Below, piece by piece: positions 52,885 through 61,697 of a stretch of 64,000 nt of DNA. Numbering within the stretch: the stretch's first letter is position 1; each line of letters opens with the position of its first letter. The notes below the pieces were generated by a model, which did not search any database, was not told the DNA's origin, and worked only from the letters and a program-made list of their open reading frames with translations. The stretch spans positions 3,741,501-3,805,500 of the forward strand of contig CP060499.1 in the NCBI GenBank assembly GCA_024760525.1. Reading direction: 5' to 3'. Made by a program: the position numbers and the translations under genes. The DNA is from Nitrospira sp. GTDB lineage: Bacteria; Nitrospirota; Nitrospiria; Nitrospirales; Nitrospiraceae.

Positions 52885-55800
52885 CTATTCTCCGGTCGAA
52901 CGGTCCAGGACGCTGGAAAAATCAATGCCGGCCCCATCGAAGAGCAGGGCCGGCATCGAGAGATCGGTGGCCGCCGATCCGACGGGATCCGATGACCGCT
53001 TGCCCGCATAGTCCCATGTTGCTGTTCCGTCCCACAGAGTGAACGCCATACCGTCCACTGCCCGTCCTTCCAATCCCACCAAGGCGGCCGGAACTTCCAA
53101 ACGCACCCATCGGCCCGCCGGAGGAAGGAGTCCCATGAATTGACGGCTCACCGTGCCGTCGCTTCCCCACGAGATCAAATTTTCTCCCCAATAGGCACGG
53201 TGTTCCCATGTACCGTCGTGCCACTGCAGCATGACCTGACGCGGCAGGCGTTGCGGATCGAGGTACACGTGAGCGAACAATCGATCGCCCACACTGACGA
53301 ACAACGGAAACTTCGCGCCTTGAAAGAAATGTTGATGGAGCTCCGGCACAAGAGCCGATTGATGGGATTTTCTTCCCAAGAGAGGGTCCGGGTGGGCACG
53401 AATCCATGTCCAGCCTTCCCCGTCTCCGAATGGGCTGGCACCGGCAGGCAGCTCGTCGTCAACCCAAACCGTTTCTCCGCGACTCTCAGGCGCGACCGCT
53501 CGTAAGCGCATCAAATCGGTCGTCTCCTGCATGATGGCCTCGAGACTGTTCAGATCCCAGACCTCTCGCTGATCGGCGGAGACGGCGAGAAGCAACGCCT
53601 GCGGGGGAGCGCTGTTCGGACCGTCGTAGTGAAACGCGACGCCTGTGGTCTCCTGCGGGCTTGGAACGACCTCCACCCATTCATCGATCAGTAGTCCCGT
53701 AAGCGGCTGATCGAATCGAATCGCTTGAGCGGACGGAATTTGTGCCACGAGCGACAGACGCCCCCGAGGAATGGATTGATTGGGCCCGCTTGGCAACGCC
53801 ACCCATCGATCCTGCCCTGCAAAGGGCAGTTGGCCGACCTGAAGATTGAGGTGCGCCTCCTCTCCGAGCGTCTCGGCATACAGCATCGCCGTTTCCAGGC
53901 GCATCGCACCCTGGCGAACATGAGCCACGCGTTGGAGCCAGGTGACGGCTGCCAGCGGATCGTTGCCTTGCAAGGAGAGACTGGCGTCGAACGCTTCAGT
54001 CAATTGAGCGGCATTGGCCGGTGTGATGTGAGGGAGCGCGAGAAAATCCGATCCGAAGACAATTTTCAATCGAGCAAGGTCATGCTCCCGCTGCTCCTCA
54101 GGCAGCGCATGTGCGCGGTCAAACGTACGATCGGCATCGGCAATACGAGACAGACGCCCTTGCATCTCCGCAGCCACGGAACGCACCTGCGTGAGCAAGA
54201 GCGATTGCACGGCCAAGCCAGATCCCACCACGTCCAACGGAACGGCTGCCGGAATGCCGAATGCCGCGCTTCGCATCAATCCCGTGCGAAGTGTTTCGAG
54301 ATCGATTGCGGTCTCGGCGCCCCCACTGGGCGGAATCATCCGCTGGAGGTTTTGGCTCGCTTCTGTGAACGACCGCACAGCCTGATCCACTCGGCGACTC
54401 AGCTCTACACTCTGCACGGCTGACACAGCCGGTGACTCCGGAAGCGAGAGATCACGTCCATCGATCGACCGCGCGTTGGCGAACAATCGACGCAGAGTGC
54501 GGGTCATTTCGAGAAACTCCCCCACGCTGACGACATCACTCGGCCAATCGAAGTCGCGCTCGAAATGCAGTCGAACCTGTGCCTGAGCGGGGATCGTGGC
54601 GGGTCGCGTACGGAGCATGTGATTCGACCAGCGCTGCTCCAATTCCGCCCGTTGCGCGTGCGCCTGTCCTTCCGCCATGAACACCGCGTCGAGCGGCGAA
54701 AGCTTCAGCGCCGTGAGAGGAGCTTCGAGCGTGTGAACAATGGTGCCGCTCGCCGGATCGACGTAATCAATTCGACAGCGGACCTTGGCGGGATTCGGCA
54801 GAAGCGTGGCGGCCCAGGCGTTGAGTGTCGGTTCGGCAACGGCACGCACCTGCTCAGGGCCGGTCGGCCACGTCGAGATCGTTCCCCCGAGTGTCGCAGG
54901 AAACAGCACGCAGAGACGATGTGTCAAGCCGATGCCGCTTCGTGGGGTGCGAATGACGTCCAACTCTGGAGGCGGCAACTCACCCGTGGCGATGGCATCC
55001 AGCGTCGCCCCGGAACGAAGCGGATTGCCTTGCACGAGCTGGTACACGCTTTCCGCCACCACCGTGTCACCCACGGCATCGACAAGGTCGTCCAAACTTT
55101 TCAGCTGTTCGATCAATGAATTGAAATCGGTTGTGCCCGGATTCGGAAAGCCGAGCGTCGTATTGCCGAATGGAATGGTCGTAACGTCCCAGCGCGGCTG
55201 ACCCGAGGAACTTGACTGACTGTCCTTCCATCGGCGGTGCAGATCGAGGCCGTCCACGACATTGTTGGCCGGCAAGGCCTCAAGGGCTTGGTCCCACCGT
55301 TGGGCCAGCAGTGTCGCCAATTCATTCCTCGCCGCCGCCAGGCCGGCTTCGGCCCTGCCGAACTGCCCTCCTTCCATGTCGATCGCCTGCCGCTCAAATT
55401 GGGCGGCAAGTTCCTCGTTGTGCGCGATCGCGCGCTCTGCGGCAGGAATTGACTCGAGAACCGTGGCGTTAAGAAGTCTCGCCGTTGCTTGTTCTGCGTG
55501 GGCGTGGGCTGTGTCACGGGCGTTCACCACAGCGCGGGCTGCAGCAGCCTGGGCCATAGCCGTAGATCGATTGTGATCGAGTTCTTCAAGGCGATTGACC
55601 CACTGGTCCGCGTCCCGTTGTTCAAGTAATTCAACGGTCAGGCGACCGCTCACCACCTCGCCTACACGACCCTCCGGTTTCGCGCTCTCGTGCTGGGTCA
55701 AGGTCTGAGCAATCTGTCCAACGAGTGCCTCGGCATTCTGAGCCTGCTGCGCTGTCGCTGCGATGGTGGTGAGCTCGATGCGATAGGTCTGCAGCAGCCC

Positions 55801-58203
55801 TTCCCGCTCGGCCTTGAGGGCCCTCACATCCTTCGCGCTTTGAGCCGACTGATCCCGCTTCATCCGCAACACCGCCACCTCTTGCGCGAGCCTTTCGGCC
55901 AACACGACTTTCCGGCGCGCATCGGCAAGCCGGTCATCCTCTTTCAGGCTCGCCAACGCCCGGAATCGGTGGATGAAGCGATCGAGCCGGTTCTCATGGA
56001 GCCCTCGCTCAAAGCGATACCCGAGCAAGGTGGCCAGCGATTGCCCTTGGCGGACTCCATCAAGCATCCATTTGGCTCGATGCACGCGATCGGACGAGAG
56101 ATCGACTGCAAAAGGACTGTCCGTTCCATCACCAGTCTGCTTATGAGACAGATAGCCGCTTCGCAGGATCGCAGCCGTCGCCGCGTGGTCAAGAGAGGGC
56201 GTATGGACATGGCCTTGGTTGCCGTTCGCCAAGAAGAGAGGACCCTCAACCCCTCCAGGAGGCATGGAGACTGCTTCCAGCGGAACCGCCGCACGCCGCA
56301 CGTCCTCCACCCAGCCATAGGCTCCGATGCGAATTCCTGTCGGCTGAGACTTTCGGAGAGCGGCCAGCCGTCTGGTGGCCAACGAGGTACCCCACGCATC
56401 GAGCCGCAACGTTGTGAGGTCGATCACTTCGGCGAGCAACGACTGTCGTACATCATCCGGCAAGGTCAACAGAAAATTTAAATCTGGATCGGGACGAGCG
56501 GCCAAGGCTTGTTTAAGCAGCAGATCTCGAAGCGACGTCGCGATAAGCGGAAGCGGGACAGGCGGAGTCCGGCTCGCATCCGAGAATTCTCGTTGAGCAT
56601 ACCCAGCCGAGGTCGCCTGCTGAGCCAACAACGCAACCGGGTTGTCCTCCGTCAGTGTGCTGAGTGCGCGGGGGATGAGTTGGCGGCGTATCTGACGCTG
56701 CGCGAGCCACCAACTTGCCAATCCGGGTTCGGGACCATTGGTCACGCTGGAGGACCAACGGTTGAACGCGGCTACGGGCAAGATGCCGTATGGTTGTGTG
56801 TCGACCCGCAAGACCGGAAAAGGACCGCGTGCTCGCACAAACCCCATGAAGTGCTCGCGGAGCATATCCTGACTGATCGAAGCAGACAGTTGCCGCAACA
56901 TGGCGCTGTCACAGAGAGATAAAAGCGCCGCGTTCATGGCCTCGGCGTGACGTTGATCCGTACCATCTGCTCCACGAACGTGCGCGAAGACGGCAGGGGT
57001 CAGCCCTAAGGCTTGCGCCGTCAGTTGCCCGTCGGATCCGGCTTGGACCAGCGAGGCTCCCCGTTCAATGGCAAACGTCACTTCGGCATCTCGGCCGGAA
57101 CGATATCCAGATGAGCCTTCAGCCGTGTTATTGGTCGGTGTGTTCTGCCCGATGAACGCTACGCCGTCGGTATAATGGTGCGCATCGAAAAGATCCACGA
57201 GTCGCGTAGCGGTCGCCGGAGCATCCAGCGAAGCTTTGATTCCAAGGACGACCACACGTTCAAAGCCGGCGTTGGCCTGTTCTTCCGTGAGGGAAATTCG
57301 AACCCCCATACCGACTGATTCAGCCGTTGCAAAATCGATCATCCAACGCATGCCTTCATCGATGGGCAGGTTGCCATCGTCAGGCAGAGACCCGGTCTCT
57401 TGCGGAGCGGGACCAACCGACAACTGATCGGGAATCTGACTGCCCCACGCAGTAATCAAGGGGCGTTCGCCGCGATAGGCGAGTACGACCCACCGGTCTG
57501 GTAGGGCTCGCGTATGGGGAGCACGGGTCCACACATCGGCTCGCCGTCCAGGAGATCTCGATTGACCGGGGTCCAACACCGTGGCAATCCACGCCGCGCG
57601 TGGAGAGCCGAATCGATCCGCGAGTTGCCGCCAGGCTTGCCGGTTTACCTCTGCTGTATCCTGGCCTTGGGGAATGGTCGTGATACGTTTCCAGTACTCC
57701 CGTCCCCATTGTTCTTCATCGACGGTCAGCTCCGGTTCATGCGTATCGACGTGGATATCATCGGGATAGACGCGCACCAAGAGGTCGGTGCCGGCTTCAC
57801 CGCTTCTCGTCATGAATCTGGTTTCCAGGCGGACGGGCAACAATAAGAGTGGTTGTGAGGTGGCCACTCTCCCACTCAAGCGGTCCGTCCCGAGGAGTCG
57901 CGCGGTCGCGGCATCGCGGGCGGCTCGGTGATCGGTCAGCCGGGACGATATGGTAGCGACCTTGTTCTTCGCTTGCTCCACCGCTTGCTGCGCCACAGGA
58001 ATGTGCTGCTGCACCTGCGCCAGCTCGCTCTGCCATTGTGCCCGATCACTCGTCAGCTTGGTCACGAGCCGCTGGGCCGCTTGGGCATTCATGACAGCAC
58101 GGCTATGTATCCGCTGAAGTCCCAGTAGCCGTGTCCTCCAGGCGCGCAGCACCGCGGGGCGGACACGATCCGGAATTTCAGGCCCCTCACCGATCGGCTT
58201 CAC
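52885..58203 (-). CDS. 1772-residue giant protein with coiled coils and C-terminal beta-sandwich
   Basis: It starts at GTG 58203, with AGGAAAGGAG eight bases upstream. Layout: a coiled coil at about 40-105; a conserved block starting LLLLPVRLETRF and containing VRVYPDDIHVDTHEPEL; WVVLAYRGERPL; then GQNTPTNNT. Two long coiled coils lie at about 760-980 (DARRKVVLAERLAQEVAVL, AQAAAARAVVNARDTAHAHAEQ), then PRSGIGLTHRLCVLFPATLG, and at the end FVSVGDRLFAHVYLDPQRLP to QWHDGTWEHRAYWG and GRWVRLEVPA. The last block looks like the beta-sandwich seen in planctomycete DUF1553-type proteins. No membrane segment is visible. A scaffold or filament role is only a guess. Confidence 0.82.
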   Translation of the reverse strand: MKPIGEGPEIPDRVRPAVLRAWRTRLLGLQRIHSRAVMNAQAAQRLVTKLTSDRAQWQSELAQVQQHIPVAQQAVEQAKNKVATISSRLTDHRAARDAATARLLGTDRLSGRVATSQPLLLLPVRLETRFMTRSGEAGTDLLVRVYPDDIHVDTHEPELTVDEEQWGREYWKRITTIPQGQDTAEVNRQAWRQLADRFGSPRAAWIATVLDPGQSRSPGRRADVWTRAPHTRALPDRWVVLAYRGERPLITAWGSQIPDQLSVGPAPQETGSLPDDGNLPIDEGMRWMIDFATAESVGMGVRISLTEEQANAGFERVVVLGIKASLDAPATATRLVDLFDAHHYTDGVAFIGQNTPTNNTAEGSSGYRSGRDAEVTFAIERGASLVQAGSDGQLTAQALGLTPAVFAHVRGADGTDQRHAEAMNAALLSLCDSAMLRQLSASISQDMLREHFMGFVRARGPFPVLRVDTQPYGILPVAAFNRWSSSVTNGPEPGLASWWLAQRQIRRQLIPRALSTLTEDNPVALLAQQATSAGYAQREFSDASRTPPVPLPLIATSLRDLLLKQALAARPDPDLNFLLTLPDDVRQSLLAEVIDLTTLRLDAWGTSLATRRLAALRKSQPTGIRIGAYGWVEDVRRAAVPLEAVSMPPGGVEGPLFLANGNQGHVHTPSLDHAATAAILRSGYLSHKQTGDGTDSPFAVDLSSDRVHRAKWMLDGVRQGQSLATLLGYRFERGLHENRLDRFIHRFRALASLKEDDRLADARRKVVLAERLAQEVAVLRMKRDQSAQSAKDVRALKAEREGLLQTYRIELTTIAATAQQAQNAEALVGQIAQTLTQHESAKPEGRVGEVVSGRLTVELLEQRDADQWVNRLEELDHNRSTAMAQAAAARAVVNARDTAHAHAEQATARLLNATVLESIPAAERAIAHNEELAAQFERQAIDMEGGQFGRAEAGLAAARNELATLLAQRWDQALEALPANNVVDGLDLHRRWKDSQSSSSGQPRWDVTTIPFGNTTLGFPNPGTTDFNSLIEQLKSLDDLVDAVGDTVVAESVYQLVQGNPLRSGATLDAIATGELPPPELDVIRTPRSGIGLTHRLCVLFPATLGGTISTWPTGPEQVRAVAEPTLNAWAATLLPNPAKVRCRIDYVDPASGTIVHTLEAPLTALKLSPLDAVFMAEGQAHAQRAELEQRWSNHMLRTRPATIPAQAQVRLHFERDFDWPSDVVSVGEFLEMTRTLRRLFANARSIDGRDLSLPESPAVSAVQSVELSRRVDQAVRSFTEASQNLQRMIPPSGGAETAIDLETLRTGLMRSAAFGIPAAVPLDVVGSGLAVQSLLLTQVRSVAAEMQGRLSRIADADRTFDRAHALPEEQREHDLARLKIVFGSDFLALPHITPANAAQLTEAFDASLSLQGNDPLAAVTWLQRVAHVRQGAMRLETAMLYAETLGEEAHLNLQVGQLPFAGQDRWVALPSGPNQSIPRGRLSLVAQIPSAQAIRFDQPLTGLLIDEWVEVVPSPQETTGVAFHYDGPNSAPPQALLLAVSADQREVWDLNSLEAIMQETTDLMRLRAVAPESRGETVWVDDELPAGASPFGDGEGWTWIRAHPDPLLGRKSHQSALVPELHQHFFQGAKFPLFVSVGDRLFAHVYLDPQRLPRQVMLQWHDGTWEHRAYWGENLISWGSDGTVSRQFMGLLPPAGRWVRLEVPAALVGLEGRAVDGMAFTLWDGTATWDYAGKRSSDPVGSAATDLSMPALLFDGAGIDFSSVLDRSTGE

Positions 58204-58224
58204 GCGAGTGCTCCTTTCCTCATT

Positions 58225-59037
58225 CTAGAGAGGCCCTTCTTCAAATGCGGCTGTGATGTTGGCTTCGGCTTCGGCCAATGCGCGTCGTGCCGATTCGAGT
58301 CTCGTTTGGGCATCGGGAAGTCTCGTCGTCGCGTCCGCGATTCGGTTCATGAGATCATCACGGCGAGCGATGAGGCCGCGCAACTGTTCTTCGGCATCTT
58401 CCTGTTCCAGACGCGCCTGAACGTGCGCATCTTCCAACTCAAAAACACGTACCGAAAGTTCGGCGGCCAACTGCTCCACCGTCATACGGTCGAGCGGGTC
58501 TCGGTCGATCTCTGCATTTACGTCGGCGATGCTCGCAATCCGTTGTTGCAGCGTCTGCTGACGTGCCTGGACTTCGGCAATTGCCGTCTGTGTGGCGACG
58601 ACTCCCGCTTGTGCATCGTTCACCTGGCGCTCAGCCGCTTGCACGGCCGCCCGTGCCTGAGCCACAACGGCCCGGCCGGCGTCCAATCTCGCACGCGCCG
58701 CCGCGGCCTGCGCTCGAGCCTGCTCTCGTTGTCGCCTGAGAGCGGCAAGCACTCGCCGCCGCTCCAGCGGTGAGATGCCCGGCTCAGGTTCGGAGGCGTC
58801 GAGAATTTGCTGATCCGCCTCAGCCACCCGACTGTCCGCTTCGTTGACAGCCTCCTGTAATAGAGAGACTTCCGCTTGTCTCTGGGCCAGCTGTGCCTGC
58901 GCCACAGTCACTGGCGCCTGGGCGGCGGTCACGGCTTGCTGTTGAGCGCTCAGCTTGGTGGTCAGAGCGGATTGCTCCACAACGGCAGCCTGTAATTCAG
59001 CCTGAAGTCGCGTTCGTTCCTCTTCCAAGTAGGGCAT
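58225..59037 (-). CDS. 270-residue alanine/glutamine-rich coiled-coil protein
   Basis: Almost the whole chain is predicted coiled coil (TRLQAELQAAVVEQSALTTK, LAQRQAEVSLLQEAVNEAD, VQAAERQVNDAQAGVVATQ), with heptad spacing and few prolines. There is a glycine-poor bend near DASEPEPGISPLERR. It starts at ATG 59037 and lies 21 bp before the giant gene and 22 bp after the 872-residue gene. The even composition argues for a structural rod or tether. Confidence 0.82.
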   Translation of the reverse strand: MPYLEEERTRLQAELQAAVVEQSALTTKLSAQQQAVTAAQAPVTVAQAQLAQRQAEVSLLQEAVNEADSRVAEADQQILDASEPEPGISPLERRRVLAALRRQREQARAQAAAARARLDAGRAVVAQARAAVQAAERQVNDAQAGVVATQTAIAEVQARQQTLQQRIASIADVNAEIDRDPLDRMTVEQLAAELSVRVFELEDAHVQARLEQEDAEEQLRGLIARRDDLMNRIADATTRLPDAQTRLESARRALAEAEANITAAFEEGPL

Positions 59038-59059
59038 GATGCGCTCTCCCGTCGTTGCG

Positions 59060-61678
59060 CTACGTACGTAACCACGTTCTGGCGTGGATGGCCACGCGGA
59101 AGGGCGGCTGCCGCGTGATCGATGCCATATGGGCCGAGTTCTTTCCCCAGAGGATGTTGTCCCGCACGACGTTTTTCAACAGTCCATCAATAGGTACATA
59201 GACAAGTTGCTTGAATGCATCTTCACTTGACGCCAAGTTGCCCCACGAAAGATCGGGCCAATGGTCCGGTGTGCCGCCGAACGTTTTGGCCACATCCAAT
59301 CCAAATCGCGGTTCCGTCGGTTGCTCTTGGAGCACGAAAAACCAGCCGGCATGGCCGCTGTTCTGGCTATTGTCCGCACCACGGACGAGGGATTTGGTCA
59401 ACGCAAACCCAAGCATGGTGATATCCGGTGCCTGTGTCGCTCGAAACATGGGATACAGCTCAGTGGCACCCAACTCGCGGCGGGTGCCGTCGGTCGACCA
59501 GATCCCCTCTACGGCGTAGACCATGGCACGAGGATAGCGGCGGAGCAAATCTCCTCGAATCAAGAGGACCAGCTGGCCTTCACTCGATCCCTGTGCCCCA
59601 TGACTGCCAAGATGGCTTTCGTCACTCCATGTCGCAATTGCCGTGATATCCCGGCGGGCCTCACGCTCTTGCTCGCTGCCCTCGAGCAGATCACCCTGGG
59701 CGTCCCAAAACTGGCGAAAGTAGGTGCCGCGCTGATCGGTTGGAAACCCCCGCCACAGCAGCTCACGGCTCATTTCGTGGTTGAGGCCGACCATATAGGC
59801 TTCGATGAATGAGGGATTCGTTTGGAGCAACGCGATACTGTTGGCGGGGATCTGATCCATGCCGGGCAGCAGCATGTCGGGGAACGCATCCCGCATGGGT
59901 TCATACATGGGTTGGGGAAAGGTCGGGGCAAAAAGTGCGACGTCGATGCTTTCCGCGGAAGGAACCGTTTCACGCACTGCCGTCAGTACGGTTGCCTTGG
60001 GATCGAGCTGCGTCAGGATATTCGCTTTCAGTCCGGCCCAGTCGGCGGCCAACTGAATGCGTCGATGCGTCTCGCTCAGCGTTGCGGCGGCAAACAGACG
60101 GGACGTGTCCGCCTCACGTCTGCTGAATAGAGCAGGAATCCGGTTGTTCAGACGTGCGGCATCGATGTGGCCGAGCCGTGTGGCCAACGGCCCGCGAGGC
60201 CGATTCAAACGACGAAAGGTGCCCGAAAGCGCGGCATGTCCGACCAGACGCCGAGGATCGGACGGTAACCCGGCCGGCGGCGCCAAATCTTTGAGGCCCC
60301 CGAGTGTAGGACCGGCGAACTGAAGCAGCTTCGAAGGATCGAGGGACGCCAGATGTTTTTTCACCAGCGAGCCGCCGACCGTTTCGGCCAACTGCGCACG
60401 CTTCAACCGCAGATTGTCCTGCTTCTTTTTTTCGAGCTGATCCCACGCCGATGCCATGAGCTGTTCTTGATCCTGCTGCACGACAGAGGTGCCCAGACCG
60501 GCGGCGACACGATACCGTGGGTCCGAATTCAGTTCGCGAAACCAATGTGGCGGCTGGCTTGCCGGTGGAACCGTTTCCTGTTTCGCGTACCACTGACCGT
60601 AGAGCGGCGGGCCCAACGCGGCAATTGTCCCGGTCGAATTCAAGGAAGCCGGAATATTGAGAATCGTACGAAGGGAGTCTTGAAACGCGGTGCGTGCCGG
60701 TTCCGGCCAGTCACGCGGATTCGTTTCGGGCGTCCGCAGCGCTCCTTCGAGATCGAGCACAGTCCCCTCAGACCCCTTCGGCTTGGAGGGCATTCCCCAA
60801 CCCGGCGCGCTGATGTCTAGTTGACGCAACCCGATAGTCTCGGGAAGCGGCTTCGCTTCGATACGCCTGGCAAGCGATTCAAAATCGCCTTCAACCCCTG
60901 TACGGAATTCCCAGTGGAAATAGACCGGCAGCGTGATGGGAGCGGTTGTGCCCGCTCCTGAACTGACAGACCAGGCCGGCTTCATGGCCTGTTCCTCGTC
61001 GGGCGTCACGGCCTCGCCAAGGCCGGTTTTCAGACCGACCTCGCAGGTCGGCACCAGACAAGCGTAGTACGCGGTGTTGGGATCGAGACGACGCGGACTG
61101 AGAAGTCGTGACAGAGTTCGCTCGGGGTGTTGTTTCAAAATTTGCTTTAAGGCGGGATGCGGCAACGGATCGGGAGGGGCTTGGTCGCTCGACACGATTT
61201 GCGCGTGTGCCCAGGCCCAAGATTCCTCGAGATTGGGTAACTCCGCTCGTGAGCACTCGAGTACCGAGAGCGGCTTACCGGCATCTGTCGTGAGTGTCGC
61301 TCCGTCTTTTTTGACGACAATCAAGCAAATCCATGGACGGAGTCGTCGATTGCTGTCCGCGCTCGTGGGAGTGAAGAGCCATGGAAAATCCGGCCGATCG
61401 AATTCTATACTCGGGAAATAGTTCGGCTCGAAATCGGTCATGAAGCGAGGCGGCTCGAGCCGAATCACTTCTCGAGCGTCCATACCCGTTACATCGCCGG
61501 GTCCATAAAGCTGCGCGTCGATGTCAACGGGCTGGCCGTCGTTCACACGCAGACGGACGGGATACACAAGGCGCCCGGAGTTCGTAGCAGGTGATCCTCC
61601 AAAATTCGACAAGTCCGCGAGAAGTCCCTGTCTCAACCAGGAAAAGAAGCGATATGTAGCCTGCGGCAGATCGGGCAT
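59060..61678 (-). CDS. 872-residue conserved-motif protein, second gene of the unusual operon
   Basis: Start at ATG 61678 (MPDLPQATYRFFSWLRQGLL), with AGGAAGGGACC upstream; the frame stays open to 61771, overlapping the gene before. Conserved-looking blocks: YFPSIEFDRPDFPWLFTPTS then RLRPWICLIVV; LNSDPRYRVAAGLGTSVVQ; MYEPMRDAFPDMLLPGMDQI; and GLNHEMSRELLWRGFPTDQR followed by GTYFRQFWD. The last is, from memory, highly recurrent in hypothetical proteins of myxobacteria, actinobacteria and Nitrospira. There is no signal peptide or membrane helix, and no known catalytic motif. Confidence 0.85.
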   Translation of the reverse strand: MPDLPQATYRFFSWLRQGLLADLSNFGGSPATNSGRLVYPVRLRVNDGQPVDIDAQLYGPGDVTGMDAREVIRLEPPRFMTDFEPNYFPSIEFDRPDFPWLFTPTSADSNRRLRPWICLIVVKKDGATLTTDAGKPLSVLECSRAELPNLEESWAWAHAQIVSSDQAPPDPLPHPALKQILKQHPERTLSRLLSPRRLDPNTAYYACLVPTCEVGLKTGLGEAVTPDEEQAMKPAWSVSSGAGTTAPITLPVYFHWEFRTGVEGDFESLARRIEAKPLPETIGLRQLDISAPGWGMPSKPKGSEGTVLDLEGALRTPETNPRDWPEPARTAFQDSLRTILNIPASLNSTGTIAALGPPLYGQWYAKQETVPPASQPPHWFRELNSDPRYRVAAGLGTSVVQQDQEQLMASAWDQLEKKKQDNLRLKRAQLAETVGGSLVKKHLASLDPSKLLQFAGPTLGGLKDLAPPAGLPSDPRRLVGHAALSGTFRRLNRPRGPLATRLGHIDAARLNNRIPALFSRREADTSRLFAAATLSETHRRIQLAADWAGLKANILTQLDPKATVLTAVRETVPSAESIDVALFAPTFPQPMYEPMRDAFPDMLLPGMDQIPANSIALLQTNPSFIEAYMVGLNHEMSRELLWRGFPTDQRGTYFRQFWDAQGDLLEGSEQEREARRDITAIATWSDESHLGSHGAQGSSEGQLVLLIRGDLLRRYPRAMVYAVEGIWSTDGTRRELGATELYPMFRATQAPDITMLGFALTKSLVRGADNSQNSGHAGWFFVLQEQPTEPRFGLDVAKTFGGTPDHWPDLSWGNLASSEDAFKQLVYVPIDGLLKNVVRDNILWGKNSAHMASITRQPPFRVAIHARTWLRT

Positions 61679-61697
61679 GGGTCTTGGTCCCTTCCTG

